Assembly (NCBI GenBank): GCA_016893485.2 | Contig: JAFEKX020000001.1 | Coordinates: 496,001 to 560,000, forward strand | Reading direction: 5' to 3' | Length of the DNA: 64,000 nucleotides | Source of the DNA: Streptomyces sp. P3 | Lineage (GTDB): Bacteria > Actinomycetota > Actinomycetes > Streptomycetales > Streptomycetaceae | In this document: positions 30,116 through 39,769 of the stretch, piece after piece | How positions within the stretch are numbered: the first letter of the stretch is position 1 | Layout of the letters: each line of letters begins with the position of its first letter | Translations under genes and position numbers: made by a program | Notes under the pieces: generated by a model | Told to the model about the DNA's origin: nothing | The model's database searches: none | The model's input: only the letters and a program-made list of their open reading frames with translations

Positions 30116-30604
30116 TCAGCGGGATCCGCCGCGGCTCCATGTCGGCCTCGACTGTCTCGGGATCGCCGGCCGCGGTGCGACGGGCTGCCCGGTGGCCTGG
30201 GTCAGCTGGAGGAGGGTGAGGTCCAGCACGCGCAGCAGGGCCGACGTCTGCTGTCCGTCACCGCTCCAGCTGTTGGTCTCCTCGGCTCGCTCGTACTGCG
30301 CGGGGTCCATTCCGATCGAGCGGGCCAACCGGTCGGTGCTGAACTGCCGTACCAGTCGGTGTTCCGTGAGGGTGCGCGGAGAGTCGATCCCCATCAGGTC
30401 CTTGGCCCGGCACCAGAGGACGTCCGCGAGGGCGAACAGTTCGTCCTCCGTGGGGCGGTACTCACCGGCCTCCCACGCGTGGACCAGCGTGATGTCGACG
30501 ACAACCCCGTAGGCGTTCATCTGTTCCGCCACCTGGTGGGGCGACAGTCCCAGGTCCTGCCTGGCCGACCTGGCGATGTCGGGCGAGAACGGCGGTCGGT
30601 TCAC
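30116..30604 (-). CDS. XRE-type helix-turn-helix regulator
   Basis: A 162-residue protein starting MNRPPFSPDIARSARQDLGL at GTG 30604, with AGAGAGG upstream. The helix-turn-helix is LSPHQVAEQMNAYGVVVDIT, with the following WEAGEYRPTEDELFALADVL completing the XRE fold. A second helical region (LTEHRLVRQFSTDRLARSIG) may be an effector or dimerisation part. The codon use is normal for the region and no frame break is seen. The target is unknown. Confidence 0.75.
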   Translation of the reverse strand: MNRPPFSPDIARSARQDLGLSPHQVAEQMNAYGVVVDITLVHAWEAGEYRPTEDELFALADVLWCRAKDLMGIDSPRTLTEHRLVRQFSTDRLARSIGMDPAQYERAEETNSWSGDGQQTSALLRVLDLTLLQLTQATGQPVAPRPAIPRQSRPTWSRGGSR

Positions 30605-30884
30605 TGGTCGGCCTCTCTTGTCGTTGACGCCACGGCCCGCGTCCGCTGGTGTGGGGCGAGCACCCGTACGGGCATCCCGGACGGGTCGTGATCTTGAAGA
30701 GAGAGTTTCGCGGTCGGACCGTGAGTGCCTCGCCATGTGCACGGACTTCTGCCCGGCCGTTCCTCACACCTGCCTGTCCGGTCGGCCCTGATGCCCGTTC
30801 GATCTGCCCCAAAGGGCAGGGTCATCCCATACGGCAGATCATCCCGCCAGGTACGGGCAGAGACGGAGCTCGCGGGCGGGCGGC
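30605..30884. other. Intergenic with nested inverted repeats
   Basis: Holds GATCTGCC (30801-30808) with GGCAGATC (30833-30840), and an alternative internal hairpin CTGCCCC-AAA-GGGCAG. This may terminate the amidohydrolase transcript, which ends at 30885 on the minus strand. No gene is seen. Confidence 0.4.
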
Positions 30885-32331
30885 TCAGCGGTCGTGTGTC
30901 GAGGTGCTGCGGTAGTCGGTGTACGTGTAGGGGTTGTCGAGGATCTTGGTCTCGGGTACGTCCGGGTTCATGCCCTTCGTCCAGGCGTCCTCGCCCATCG
31001 TCGACCGCAGGTGGTCCACGGTCCGCTCGACGGTGCGGCGCACCGCGGCCAGGTCGGTGTCGAGCAGACGGTGCTCGTGCTTGACGACCCGGCCGTCGAC
31101 GATGACGGTGTGCACGTCGCCCCGCTGGGCCTGGAAGGCGACATGGCCGTACGGGTTGAGTACCGGGAACGAGACCGGCGAGTGGTCGTTCTTCAGCAGG
31201 ACGAGGTCGGCCTTCTTGCCCTCCTCGATGCTGCCCAGGTCGTGTTCACGGCCAAGTGCCCTGGCACCGCCGCGAGTTGCCCACTCCACCACCTGCTCGG
31301 CCCGCAGCGCGACGTGGGTGACGGTCTCGCCCTCGGCGTGGGCCTCCAGGTGCTCCCGGGCACGGTCGGCGCCGAGTGTGGTGCGCATGGCGGAGAACAG
31401 GTCCCCGCTCCACCACACGCTCGTGTCCATCGACAGGGAGACGGGGATGTCGTGGGAGCGGACCGCCCAGGTCGTCGGATAGCCCTGGCCGGCGCTCTGC
31501 TCGCTCTCCGTGGACACCGAGACCGAGCCGCCCGTGGCCGCGATGCGCTGGTAGGAGTCGGCGGACAGGGTGGAGGCGTGGACGTAGACCGTCTCGGGGT
31601 CATGAACCCGTGTTCGTGCATGAGCCGGATGCCGTCGTCGTTGGTGGCGCCCCAGACTCCGGCGTGAGTGGTGACGGCCACGCCCAGGTCGCGCGCGACC
31701 TCGAAGGCGGGCTTCTCGGGGAACGCCGGATCGCCGGTGACGTCGAAGGCGATCTGGAAGCCGAGCATGTCGTCGCCGGTGCCGCGGCGGCGCACGAAGT
31801 CCCGGAACTGCGGTGCCGCGGTCCATTCCGCCGGGGCCTGCTGGATGTTGCCGTAGGCGAGCACGAACCGGCCCGGCACGGCCCGCAGCGCGTCGACCGC
31901 GGCGTCCGCGTGGTCGACCGTCTGCAGTCCGTGCGACCAGTCGACGACCGTGGTCACCCCGGCGTCCAACGCCTCGACGGCGGCCAGGAGGTTCCCGGCG
32001 TGCACGTCCTCGGGCCGGAAGGCCTTGCCGTGTTCGAGGTAGTACCAGACGAAGTACTGGGTCAGGGTCCAGTCGGCGCCGTAGCCGCGCATCGCCGTCT
32101 GCCACATGTGCCGGTGCGTGTCGATCATGCCGGGCATCACGATGCCGTCGGACGCGTCGATCTCCGCGGTCCCATCGGGCACGGCGAGCCGCGGGCCGAC
32201 CGCGGTGATCCGGTCCCCGTCACGAGCACGTCGGTGTCGCTCAGCACCCGCCGTGCGCGGTCCATGGGCAGTACGGTGCCGCCGCGCAGGACGACGGGGC
32301 GTCCCGCCTGGAATGGGGTGGACTGGCTCAT
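30885..32331 (-). CDS. Amidohydrolase, cytosine/8-oxoguanine-deaminase superfamily
   Basis: About 481 residues from ATG 32331 (GGGAG upstream). The metal-dependent amidohydrolase fold is shown by MPGMIDTHRHMWQTAM (H-x-H), VTTHAGVWGATNDDG, VHASTLSADSYQRI and SLSMDTSVWW (Asp), ending with a beta-sandwich region (GSIEEGKKADLVLL). Two frame breaks lie near 32215 and 31600. It belongs to the TRZ/ATZ-cytosine-deaminase-like clade that removes amino or chloro groups from heterocycles. It is divergent from the IclR gene, with an IclR-like half-palindrome in its promoter. Confidence 0.85.
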
Positions 32332-32361
32332 CACTGGATCTCCCACTCGACATCGGACGAC

Positions 32362-32378
32362 TGTCCGTATGGCGGCTC
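32362..32378. promoter_or_regulatory. IclR-type operator copy (imperfect)
   Basis: TGTCCG-TATGG-CGGCTC, about 31 bp upstream of the amidohydrolase start. The left half matches the perfect elements at 32549 and 33467 fully, and the right half in its first three bases. Confidence 0.45.
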
Positions 32379-32548
32379 TCGGTTGGTGACCGATCGTCGT
32401 CAGGGTGTTCACCGGTGTCAATACTCCGCGGATTCCGAACTCCGCCCGGGAATATCCGCTGCTGTCCGCTCTACGGTCCACCCCGGTTCGCCGCGCCCGA
32501 GCTGTGACGACGTAGGCCCGCCCTGCTGCGTAGAGTGCCCTCGACGAG

Positions 32549-32567
32549 GTGTCCGTACGGCGGACAC
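32549..32567. promoter_or_regulatory. IclR-type operator, autoregulatory
   Basis: Perfect palindrome GTGTCCG-TACGG-CGGACAC, 37 bp upstream of the IclR start codon. Confidence 0.65.
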
Positions 32568-32603
32568 CCGGGAGCGAAGACGACGGCGACCAGAGGAGCC
32601 ACC

Positions 32604-33425
32604 ATGCCGCGCGAAGGAACCGGACCCGATTTCATCGAGGCGCTGGCCCGGGGCCTGGAGGTCATCACCGCCTTCCGGCCCCGGCAGCCGGTGATGTCAC
32701 TGTCGGACGTGGCGACCGCGACGGGTCTCGCCAGGCCGACCGCGCGCCGGATCCTGCTCACGCTGACCGAACTGGGCTACGTACGCCAGCAGTCCGGCGG
32801 TTACGTGCTGACCCCGCGCGTGCTCGACCTCGGCGTCGCCTACGTCCGCTCGACAGGGCTGTGGGACGTGGCCCGCCCGCATCTGGAGTGGCTGGTGGAG
32901 CGCACGAACGAGTCCTGCTCGATCGCCCAGCTCGACGGCTCGGACATCGTCTACGTCTCCCGGGTCTCGGTGCCCAAGATCGTGACCCTCGCCGTACAGA
33001 TCGGCACCCGCTTCCCGGCGCTGCCCACCTCGCTGGGCAAGGTCCTGCTGGCCGCGCTGCCACCCGAGGACGCGGCCCGGGTCATCGCCGAGCCCAGCCG
33101 CTCGGGCCTGGATTCCGTGTGGCACCCCGGCCGGGCCGAATGGGAGGCGGAACTGCGGGAGGTGCGCGCGCGGGGCTGGGCGATGACCGACGAGCAACTG
33201 GCCCGGGGCATCCGCTCGGTGGCCGCTCCGCTGCGCGACGGCTCCGGCCGCGTCGTCGCGAGCGTCAACGTGAACGCGCACGCCGCCGAGACCTCGGTGG
33301 AGGTGCTGCTCAACGACTACCTGCCACTCCTCCTCCAGGCCGCCGGCGAGATCAGCGTCGACTTCGCCCGACTGGAGGCCGCGCCCCATGCCGTCCGGCC
33401 GTCCGGCGCGACCGTGACGTCTTGA
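32604..33425 (+). CDS. IclR-family transcriptional regulator (PcaR/PobR-like)
   Basis: An intact 273-residue protein from ATG 32604 (AGAGGAG upstream). The winged helix reads MSLSDVATATGLARPTARRI. The IclR effector domain includes SCSIAQLDGSDIVYVSRVSV, FPALPTSLGKVLLAAL, ARGWAMTDEQLARGIRSVAA and VVASVNVNAHAAETSVE. It is of the PcaR/PobR/CatR type that governs aromatic catabolism. TGTCCG-N5-CGGACA elements precede this gene, the amidohydrolase and the CoA-transferase operon, so it probably controls all three. Confidence 0.9.
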   Translation: MPREGTGPDFIEALARGLEVITAFRPRQPVMSLSDVATATGLARPTARRILLTLTELGYVRQQSGGYVLTPRVLDLGVAYVRSTGLWDVARPHLEWLVERTNESCSIAQLDGSDIVYVSRVSVPKIVTLAVQIGTRFPALPTSLGKVLLAALPPEDAARVIAEPSRSGLDSVWHPGRAEWEAELREVRARGWAMTDEQLARGIRSVAAPLRDGSGRVVASVNVNAHAAETSVEVLLNDYLPLLLQAAGEISVDFARLEAAPHAVRPSGATVTS

Positions 33426-33466
33426 CGCCTCCGCCGTCCGGGACCGAGAATCGCTGTCCGGACGAT

Positions 33467-33483
33467 TGTCCGTTGTACGGACA
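33467..33483. promoter_or_regulatory. IclR-type operator before CoA-transferase operon
   Basis: Perfect palindrome TGTCCG-TTGTA-CGGACA, 14 bp upstream of the CoA-transferase start. Confidence 0.65.
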
Positions 33484-33497
33484 GGAAGGCGCGGTTC

Positions 33498-34686
33498 ATG
33501 TCGCAGAACGCCAAGCCCACACCGCAGGGCACGGCGGGCCCGCTCTCCGGGGTGCTGGTCGCGGACTTCTCACGGATCCTTGCCGGGCCGTACGCCACGA
33601 TGCTGCTCGCCGACCTGGGGGCCGACGTCCTGAAGGTCGAGGGACCGGGCGGCGACGACACCCGCGCCTGGATGCCCCCGACACGTGACGAGGTCTCGAC
33701 CTACTACCTCGGGGTCAACCGGGAAGCGTTCGATCGCCCTCGACCTGCGTGACGCGGACGACGCCGAGGTCGCCCGGAGCCTCGCCCGCCGTGCGGACGT
33801 CCTGATCGAGAATCTCAAGCCCGGCGGCATGGCGAAGTACGGACTGGACTACGCCTCGGTCCGGCAGGACAACCCCGGGTTGATCTACACGTCCATCACC
33901 GGCTTCGGCACCGGACCCGGCCGGCACGTCCCCGGCTACGACCTCATGGTGCAGGCCATCTCGGGACTGATGAGCCTGACGGGCGACCCCGACGGGCCGC
34001 CCTACCGAGCCGGTATCTCCGTGTTCGACGTGATGGCCGGCAACCACGCCACGATCGGCATCCTCGCCGCACTCCGCCATCGCGACGCCACGGGGACGGG
34101 CCAGCTCGTCGAGGTGAACCTGTTGTCCTCGGCCCTGACCGGCCTGGTCAACCACAGCTCGGCCTACGTCGCCGGCGACACCGTGCCCTACCGGATGGGC
34201 AACGCCCACCCCAGCGTCTTCCCCTACGAACCGCTGCCCACCGCCGACAACGACCTCATCGTGACGGCCGCCAACGACGGCCAGTTCCGCAAGCTGTGCG
34301 AGGTCCTCGGCATCCCGGAGGTGGCCGACGACCCGCGGTTCGCGCGCAACGCCGACCGCACCGCCCACCGGGACCTGCTGCGGCCGTTGCTGGCCGAGCG
34401 GCTGAAGACGCGTGGCGCCACCGAGTGGTTCGAGGCGCTGGTGGAGGCCGGGGTGCCGAGCGGGCCGATCAACACCATCGACGGCGGCTTCGCCATGGCC
34501 GACCGCTTCGGACTCGACCCGGTCGTCACCGTAGGAGAGGGCGACCGCGCGGTGCCCACCACACGGCATCCGATCCGGTTCTCCGCCACGCCCGCCTCCT
34601 ACCGGCTGCCGCCGCCCCAACTCGACGAGCACGGCACGGAGTTGCGCACCTGGCTGTCCGGACCGGAGGAGGCCCAGCATGGCTGA
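33498..34686 (+). CDS. CaiB/BaiF (family III) CoA-transferase
   Basis: About 396 residues. It begins with [38 protein letters not shown] and YYLGVN; a break near 33722 (fewer G than needed) leads to [10 protein letters not shown]. Then come [48 protein letters not shown] (the region with the catalytic Asp) and [15 protein letters not shown]. The enzyme moves CoA between carboxylates, activating an acid in the pathway. ATG 33498 follows AGGAAGG. It overlaps the next gene by 8 bp. Confidence 0.9.
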
Positions 34687-35519
34687 GCCGACACCGCGCC
34701 CCGCCTACCCCACGGCCCTCGGCGCCTCCGACCTGCGGACCATCACCCTGCTCGGGCACGACCTGGCCGAGGACGTCATGGGCTCGGTCGGCTTCGGTGA
34801 ACTCGCGTTCTGGCTCGCCACCCAGCGGCGGCCCGCACCCGGCGAGACCCGTGTCTTCGAGGCCGTGCTCGCGGCCCTGGCCGACCACGGCTTCACCCCC
34901 ACGGCCATCGTCACCCGCCTCACCTACCTCTCCGCCCCCGACTCGGTCCAGGGCGCACTCGCCGCCGGACTGCTCGGCGGCGGCTCCCGATTCCTCGGCG
35001 TCACCGAGGACACCGGCCGCTTCCTGCACGACGTACTGGAGTCCCTCGACGGAGACCTGCCCACCGACGACGCGGGCTGGGACGCGGTCGCGCTGCGCAC
35101 GGTCGAACTGCGGCGCACGGCCGGGGAGTTCGTCCCCGGACTGGGACACCACGTGCACAAGGAGGGCGACCTCGCACCCCGAGGCTGATCCGCATCGCCC
35201 AGGAGGAGGGCGTCTACGGCCCGCACCTGAGGCTGTTCGCCGCCATCGGGCGAGTGCACCCGAAGGTGCTGCACCGGACGCTTCCCCTGAACGGAGCGGG
35301 GGTGTGCGGCGCCGCCCTCGCGGATCTCGGCCTCCCCTCGAACTCCTGCGCGGCTTCGCGCTGTTGGCCCGTACCGCCGGACTGATCGGCCAACTCGCCG
35401 AGGAACTGCGCCACCCCGTCGCACAGGACGTCTTCCTGTCCGTCGACCTCAACAACACCCCGGTCCGGCCGGAGCCCTACACCCCGGACCCGCTCACGAA
35501 GGACCGCCGCGAGGACTGA
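34679..35519 (+). CDS. Citrate-synthase-like protein (citryl-CoA lyase type)
   Basis: About 280 residues, overlapping the CoA-transferase gene by 8 bp. It resembles the short citrate-synthase-fold proteins labelled citryl-CoA lyase: DVMGSVGFGELAFWLATQRR, LADHGFTPTAIVTRLTYLSA, GLGHHVHKEGD followed after a break (near 35178) by PRTPRLIRIAQEEG, and after another (near 35338) LLRGFALLARTAGLIGQLAE. The G-H-x-x-H loop and the late R-x-G-L-x-x-H-equivalent region fit the fold. It probably cleaves or forms a C-C bond on a CoA ester made by the preceding transferase. Confidence 0.75.
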
Positions 35520-35574
35520 CCCCGCGCCCGCCCCGCCACCGTCCACCCGCACCGCAGACCAAGGAGCCGCGACC

Positions 35575-36432
35575 GTGTTCGTCGACGAGGACAACATCAC
35601 CGAGCTGGCCGTCGAGCGATGGGCCACCGCTCACTCCCCGCGGCTGGGCGAGCTGATGACCGCGCTGGTCCGTCATCTGCACGCCTTCTCGCGTGAGGTG
35701 CGGCTCACCGAGGACGAGTGGATGGCCGCGATCGAGTGGCTGACCGCGGCCGGCGGGATCAGCGACGACAAGCGCCAGGAACTGATCCTCACCTCCGACG
35801 TGCTCGGACTGAGCACGCTGGTCGTCCAGTTGAACAACACGTTCACGCCGCGGGCGACCCCGCCACGGTCCTCGGGCCGTTCCACATCGACGGCTCACCG
35901 ACCGCGCCCCACGGCTTCGACATGTCGGACGGCGTCCCGGGCACACCGCTGTTCTTCACCGGCAGGGTGACCGACACCGAGGGCAAACCCCTCGCCGGAG
36001 CCGTGCTCGACGTCTGGCAGGCCGACGCGGACGGTGCCTACGAGGCCCAGCTCCCCGAGATCGACGAGGCACGCCTGCGGGCCAAGTACCGCACCCGCGA
36101 GGACGGCACCTACTGCATCCGCACCATCGCGCCCGCGCGGGTACGCCATTCCCATGGACGGCCCCGTCGGCGATCTGATGCGCAGGACGGACATCAGCCA
36201 CTTCCGGCCCGCCCACGTCCACTTCCTGATCGACGAGCCGGACTACCGGAAACTGATCACCCATCTGTTCCGGGCGGGCAGCGACTACCTCGACTCCGAC
36301 GTCGTCTTCGGCACCAAGGACGCACTGATCATCCCGTTCACCGAACGCCCGGCCGGCACCGCACCCGACGGCGACACCCTCGAAGTGCCTTACCTGCACG
36401 CCGAGTTCGACTTCGTCCTGCAGCCCCGCTGA
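35575..36432 (+). CDS. Intradiol ring-cleavage dioxygenase (hydroxyquinol/catechol 1,2-type)
   Basis: About 286 residues from GTG 35575 (AAGGAG upstream). The N-terminal dioxygenase cap is RLGELMTALVRHLHAFSREV. After a break near 35853 the catalytic domain follows: TVLGPFHIDGSP, GRVTDTEGKPLAGAVLDVWQ, DGTYCIRTIAP (Tyr ligand), then after a break near 36135 RGYAIPMDGPVG (Tyr ligand) and RPAHVHF (two His ligands). These four residues bind the non-haem Fe(III). The length and cap resemble hydroxyquinol 1,2-dioxygenases. It ends the catabolic operon. Confidence 0.85.
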
Positions 36433-36465
36433 CCGCCGGGCGGATCACGCGGGGCCCGGACCGTG

Positions 36466-36890
36466 GTCAGACGGTGATGCGGTCGAGGTTGGGTGCTCCG
36501 GCGGTGGGGTTGGAGAACTGGATGGTGTTGGTGCCGGCTTTGAGCTGGACGGTGACGTTCTTGGTGACCACGGTGTTGTAGTCGGGTGTTTCGGGGAAGC
36601 TGACGGTCTGTTTGACGCCGTTGACCGTGATGACCGCGGTGCGGGCCTGGCCGACGCTCGCGAAGGAGACGGTCATGGTGTAGCTGCCGGCCGCGGGTTC
36701 GGAGATGTTGTTGAAGGTGGCGGTGCCGCCGTTGCCGAGGTAGCTGAGTTTCTGTCCGCCCGAGCAGTGCGCGCAGCTCGTGACGGTGGTGCCCCCGGCC
36801 AGGGCCGCCGCCTCGGCCTCGTACGACACGTTCCCGCCACTGGGCGGAGGCGAGGTGGGCGGCGGACTCGACGGAGGAGTCGAACCACCG
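36466..36890. repeat. 425-bp inverted repeat, arm 1 (chitinase C-terminal module)
   Basis: The 3' end of the chitinase gene, from the Ser/Pro linker to the stop codon, is almost identical in reverse complement to 39238-39661. I count six substitutions and one missing G in the other copy. Confidence 0.95.
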
Positions 36891-37831
36891 GTGATCTTGT
36901 CGAAGATCCGGGAGTAGGCGTATCCGGTTCCCTTGTCGTAGCCGTCGACTTCCCAGAAGGACAGCTCCTGGACGCCGTTGGTGGCGGCGAAGGATTCCAG
37001 TGTGGTGGCGTTGGCCTGGGTGAAGTTCTCGTCGTCGTCGTTCTTTCCGGCGATCGGGGTCAGACCCATGCGTCCGTAGGCCTGGGCGGTCGAGATGCCG
37101 TAGAGGGTGGCCAGTTGTGCGGCGGTGGCCTTGGCCGCGGACAGGGAGTCGTTGAGGGCGTTCTCGCCGTCGCCGAAGTCCATGGTCATGATGTTGACCA
37201 GATTGACCTTGACGCCTTTGCTCTTGGCGTCCTTGAGCAGGTTGAGCGTGTCGGACTCCAGGCCGGACGGGTCGACGGCGAGGGTGTAGTCGACTTCGAC
37301 GCCGGGGTTCTGGGCCTGGAGGGCGGCGAGGGCCTGGTTGCGCCGGGTGTTGGCCGCGGTGTCGCCCAGGGTGTCGCCTTCGATGTCGAAGTCGAGCCGG
37401 GTGATCCCGTACGTGTTGACCACGCTGGCGTAGGCGGCGGTGAGTGCCGGGACGGACGTGCAGGTCTGCGCCAGTTCTCCGCCTTCCGCTCCGCCGAAGG
37501 AGATGATGACGTCGCCGCCGGCCGCCTTCAGGGTGCCGACCTGTGAGGTGAAGGCGCCCAGTGCGCTGTTGCCGGCCTCCCACTGCGGAGTACAGCCGGA
37601 CTTGGGGATGAGGAAGGCCAGGGTGTAGTCCTTGAGTCCGGTGGCTCTCATGTCGGCCGCCATGTCACCGGCGGTGCCGCTGGAGAGTTCGAGGTAGGGC
37701 GCGGCGTAGTGGGCCGGGAACGCGTTCGCCGCCTGCGGGCTGGCGCTGGCGCTGGCGTTGATGCCCACCGCCACCACTGCTATCGGAAGCGCGGAAGCAA
37801 CAAGCCCTTGGGTAAGTCGTGACCATGTCAC
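36467..37831 (-). CDS. Secreted GH18 chitinase with C-terminal CBM6/35-like module
   Basis: An intact 454-residue protein. GTG 37831 follows GGAGG. The signal peptide (GLVASALPIAVVAVGINASA) is followed by a GH18 barrel (YAAPYLELSSG, GGDVIISFGGAEGGELAQTC) with the catalytic motif ITRLDFDIEGD (the last Glu is the acid), then NLVNIMTMDFGD and ELSFWEVDGYD. A Ser/Pro linker leads to a carbohydrate-binding module starting VSYEAEAAALAGGTTVTSCA and ending NPTAGAPNLDRITV. It hydrolyses beta-1,4-GlcNAc polymer outside the cell. It is divergent from the chitosanase gene, which ends in nearly the same module. Confidence 0.92.
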   Translation of the reverse strand: MTWSRLTQGLVASALPIAVVAVGINASASASPQAANAFPAHYAAPYLELSSGTAGDMAADMRATGLKDYTLAFLIPKSGCTPQWEAGNSALGAFTSQVGTLKAAGGDVIISFGGAEGGELAQTCTSVPALTAAYASVVNTYGITRLDFDIEGDTLGDTAANTRRNQALAALQAQNPGVEVDYTLAVDPSGLESDTLNLLKDAKSKGVKVNLVNIMTMDFGDGENALNDSLSAAKATAAQLATLYGISTAQAYGRMGLTPIAGKNDDDENFTQANATTLESFAATNGVQELSFWEVDGYDKGTGYAYSRIFDKITGGSTPPSSPPPTSPPPSGGNVSYEAEAAALAGGTTVTSCAHCSGGQKLSYLGNGGTATFNNISEPAAGSYTMTVSFASVGQARTAVITVNGVKQTVSFPETPDYNTVVTKNVTVQLKAGTNTIQFSNPTAGAPNLDRITV

Positions 37832-38095
37832 GTGTGGTCCTCCAGATGAGATCGAGGCAGGGCATGCCGAGAAGCTCGCTGATCGGGGAGAGTGGCGCGA
37901 AGCCGAGCGTCGGCGCGGGAGGAGCTGCGGAATCCGACGCTGGATAGCAACTGCCGTGCTTTCACGTGCAGTTCGAGCGCCGTGAGCCGCGTCGAGGTGA
38001 TGCGTACGCAAGCAGTGGTGTGGGGATGTGGGACGTCGCGTCGGCAGCGCCCGCAGTCAATCCCTCCGTGATGAGACCCGTCAAGACAATGGAAT

Positions 38096-38110
38096 GGAAA
38101 GTTTCCTAAC
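38096..38110. promoter_or_regulatory. GTTAGGAAACTTTCC element (chitinase side)
   Basis: GGAAAGTTTCCTAAC on the plus strand; the minus strand reads GTTAGGAAACTTTCC toward the chitinase gene. It matches 11 of the first 12 bases of the palindrome at 38424. Confidence 0.6.
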
Positions 38111-38423
38111 AGAGTCGTCTCGTACGGAGCCGCCCCGTCAGGGACGCACCGAGGCGGCCAACCGGCCCCCTCCCCGAGCCGCTTGCCCCCTGCCGACCGC
38201 CGACTACTGACTGCCGACGTCGGGATCGAGACCGGAGCGGCGCCCATTCCGGACGCCCGCGCCAATCGCCGTCGCCTCCGGGATCGCAAGCCCTACTTGA
38301 CCTGCACACTTAAAGATTGACAAGCCGCCAGGACGGCGAGCCCGGCGACTCACTGGAGGTATGGACTTAGTAAAGCTACTTAACGAGACGATTGTGTGAC
38401 TGCGGTCACGGCTGCTTCCGTCT

Positions 38424-38442
38424 GTTAGGAAACGTTACTAAC
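38424..38442. promoter_or_regulatory. GTTAG...CTAAC palindrome (chitosanase side)
   Basis: A 19-bp imperfect palindrome GTTAGGAAACGTTACTAAC, 25 bp upstream of the chitosanase start codon. It resembles the palindromic sites reported for ROK-type chitosanase repressors (CsnR) in streptomycetes; this is from memory of the family and not verified here. Confidence 0.6.
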
Positions 38443-38467
38443 GAACGATGGAGGCCCTACACCGCCA

Positions 38468-39660
38468 TGTCATCGATCCGTACGCGCCTCGCTGTGGCAG
38501 CCGCCTCAGCCATCGCGCTCGCCGCACCGTTCGCCATCGGCAGCGCCGATGCCGCGACGACCCCACAGCAGTCGAGGCGGCCCCGGCCGCCACCTCGTAC
38601 ACCGCCGCTCAGGTCCTGGCGGGCGTCCAGCAGAACTCGACGGCCGCGAACCAGGTCAACTCAAGCCCCACATCAACACCATGACGCGGGCCCAGAACGT
38701 GAACGTGTACCAGGTCGCCCCGGGCGTGTACTCCTACACCTCCGGCATGGCCATCGACACCGACGGCAGCGACTCCGACCCCGACCCCGACCACCAGGGC
38801 GAGACGACCTGGGAAGACAGCAACGGCCAGGCCCTGGGCGCACATCACGTGCCGTTCTACGTGCTGGGCGACGACTGCTGGGACCGCAAGACCCCCTGCC
38901 CGCACTTCTTCTACAAAGAGCGCGGCATGTCGGGCCGACAGTTCGCGCTGATGTTCTACAACGGCAAGGTCATCGGCTCGATCTTCGGCGACACCCAGAC
39001 CGCGAACAGTCAGACCACCTCGGACAACGATTCCCGCGAACTGGGCGAGGCGTCCGTGAAGGCGGCCCAGCTGCTCGGCATACCCAGCAGCGGGACCACC
39101 GGCGGCGTCGACAACGGCGTGACCGTGGTGATGTTCTCCGGTTCGAAGTGGGTCGTCAACGGCACCAACGCCAACCTCAACACCAACACCCAGGCCCTGG
39201 TCCAGACGGCCCTGGACAGCCTCGGGGCGAGCATGAACGGTGGTTCGACTCCTCCGTCGAGTCCGCCGCCCACCTCGCCTCCGCCCAGCGGCGGGAACGT
39301 CTCGTACGAGGCCGAGGCAGCGGCCCTGGCCGGGGCACCACCATCACGAGCTGCGCGCACTGCTCGGGCGGACAGAAACTCAGCTACCTCGGCAACGGCG
39401 GCACCGCCACCTTCAACAACATCTCCGAACCCGCGGCCGGCAGCTACACCATGACCGTCTCCTTCATGAGCGTCGGCCAGGCCCGCACCGCGGTCATCAC
39501 GGTCAACGGCGTCAAACAGACCGTCAGCTTCCCCGAAACACCCGACTACAACACCGTGGTCACCAAGAACGTCACCGTCCAGCTCAAAGCCGGCACCAAC
39601 ACCATCCAGTTCTCCAACCCCACCGCCGGAGCACCCAACCTCGACCGCATCACCGTCTGA
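38468..39660 (+). CDS. Secreted GH75 chitosanase with C-terminal CBM6/35-like module
   Basis: About 397 residues from ATG 38468 (signal TRLAVAAASAIALAAPFAIG). Breaks at 38566-38569 and near 38658 precede the GH75 domain: VYQVAPGVYSYTSGMAIDTD (acidic catalytic region), DPDHQGETTW, HHVPFYVLGDDCWD, GKVIGSIFGDTQTANS and NGVTVVMFSGSKWV. A Ser/Pro linker and a binding module follow; one G is missing at 39332-39335 relative to the intact chitinase copy. The enzyme cleaves chitosan. It is divergent from the chitinase and shares palindromic promoter elements with it. Confidence 0.88.
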
Positions 39661-39661
39661 C
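39238..39661. repeat. 425-bp inverted repeat, arm 2 (chitosanase C-terminal module)
   Basis: Mirror of 36466-36890. Homology starts in the linker (GGTGGTTCGACTCC) and stops one base after the TGA codon, so the shared unit is exactly the linker plus binding module. Confidence 0.95.
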
Positions 39662-39769
39662 GACCAACCCGCCCCACCGTCGTGACCGGAGACCGACAGG
39701 CCGCCGGTCACGACAGACCACCACACGAAAACCCATCGTGAACCGACCCGGAGCCGCGGCCGGTTCGGG

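Larger units (their letters stand above)
37832..38467. other. Divergent chitinase/chitosanase regulatory region
   Basis: 636 bp without a convincing gene, less GC-rich than its flanks around 38290-38460. It contains the GGAAAGTTTCC element at 38096-38106 and the GTTAG...CTAAC palindrome at 38424-38442. No DasR-type TGGTCTAGACCA sequence is present here. Confidence 0.7.
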
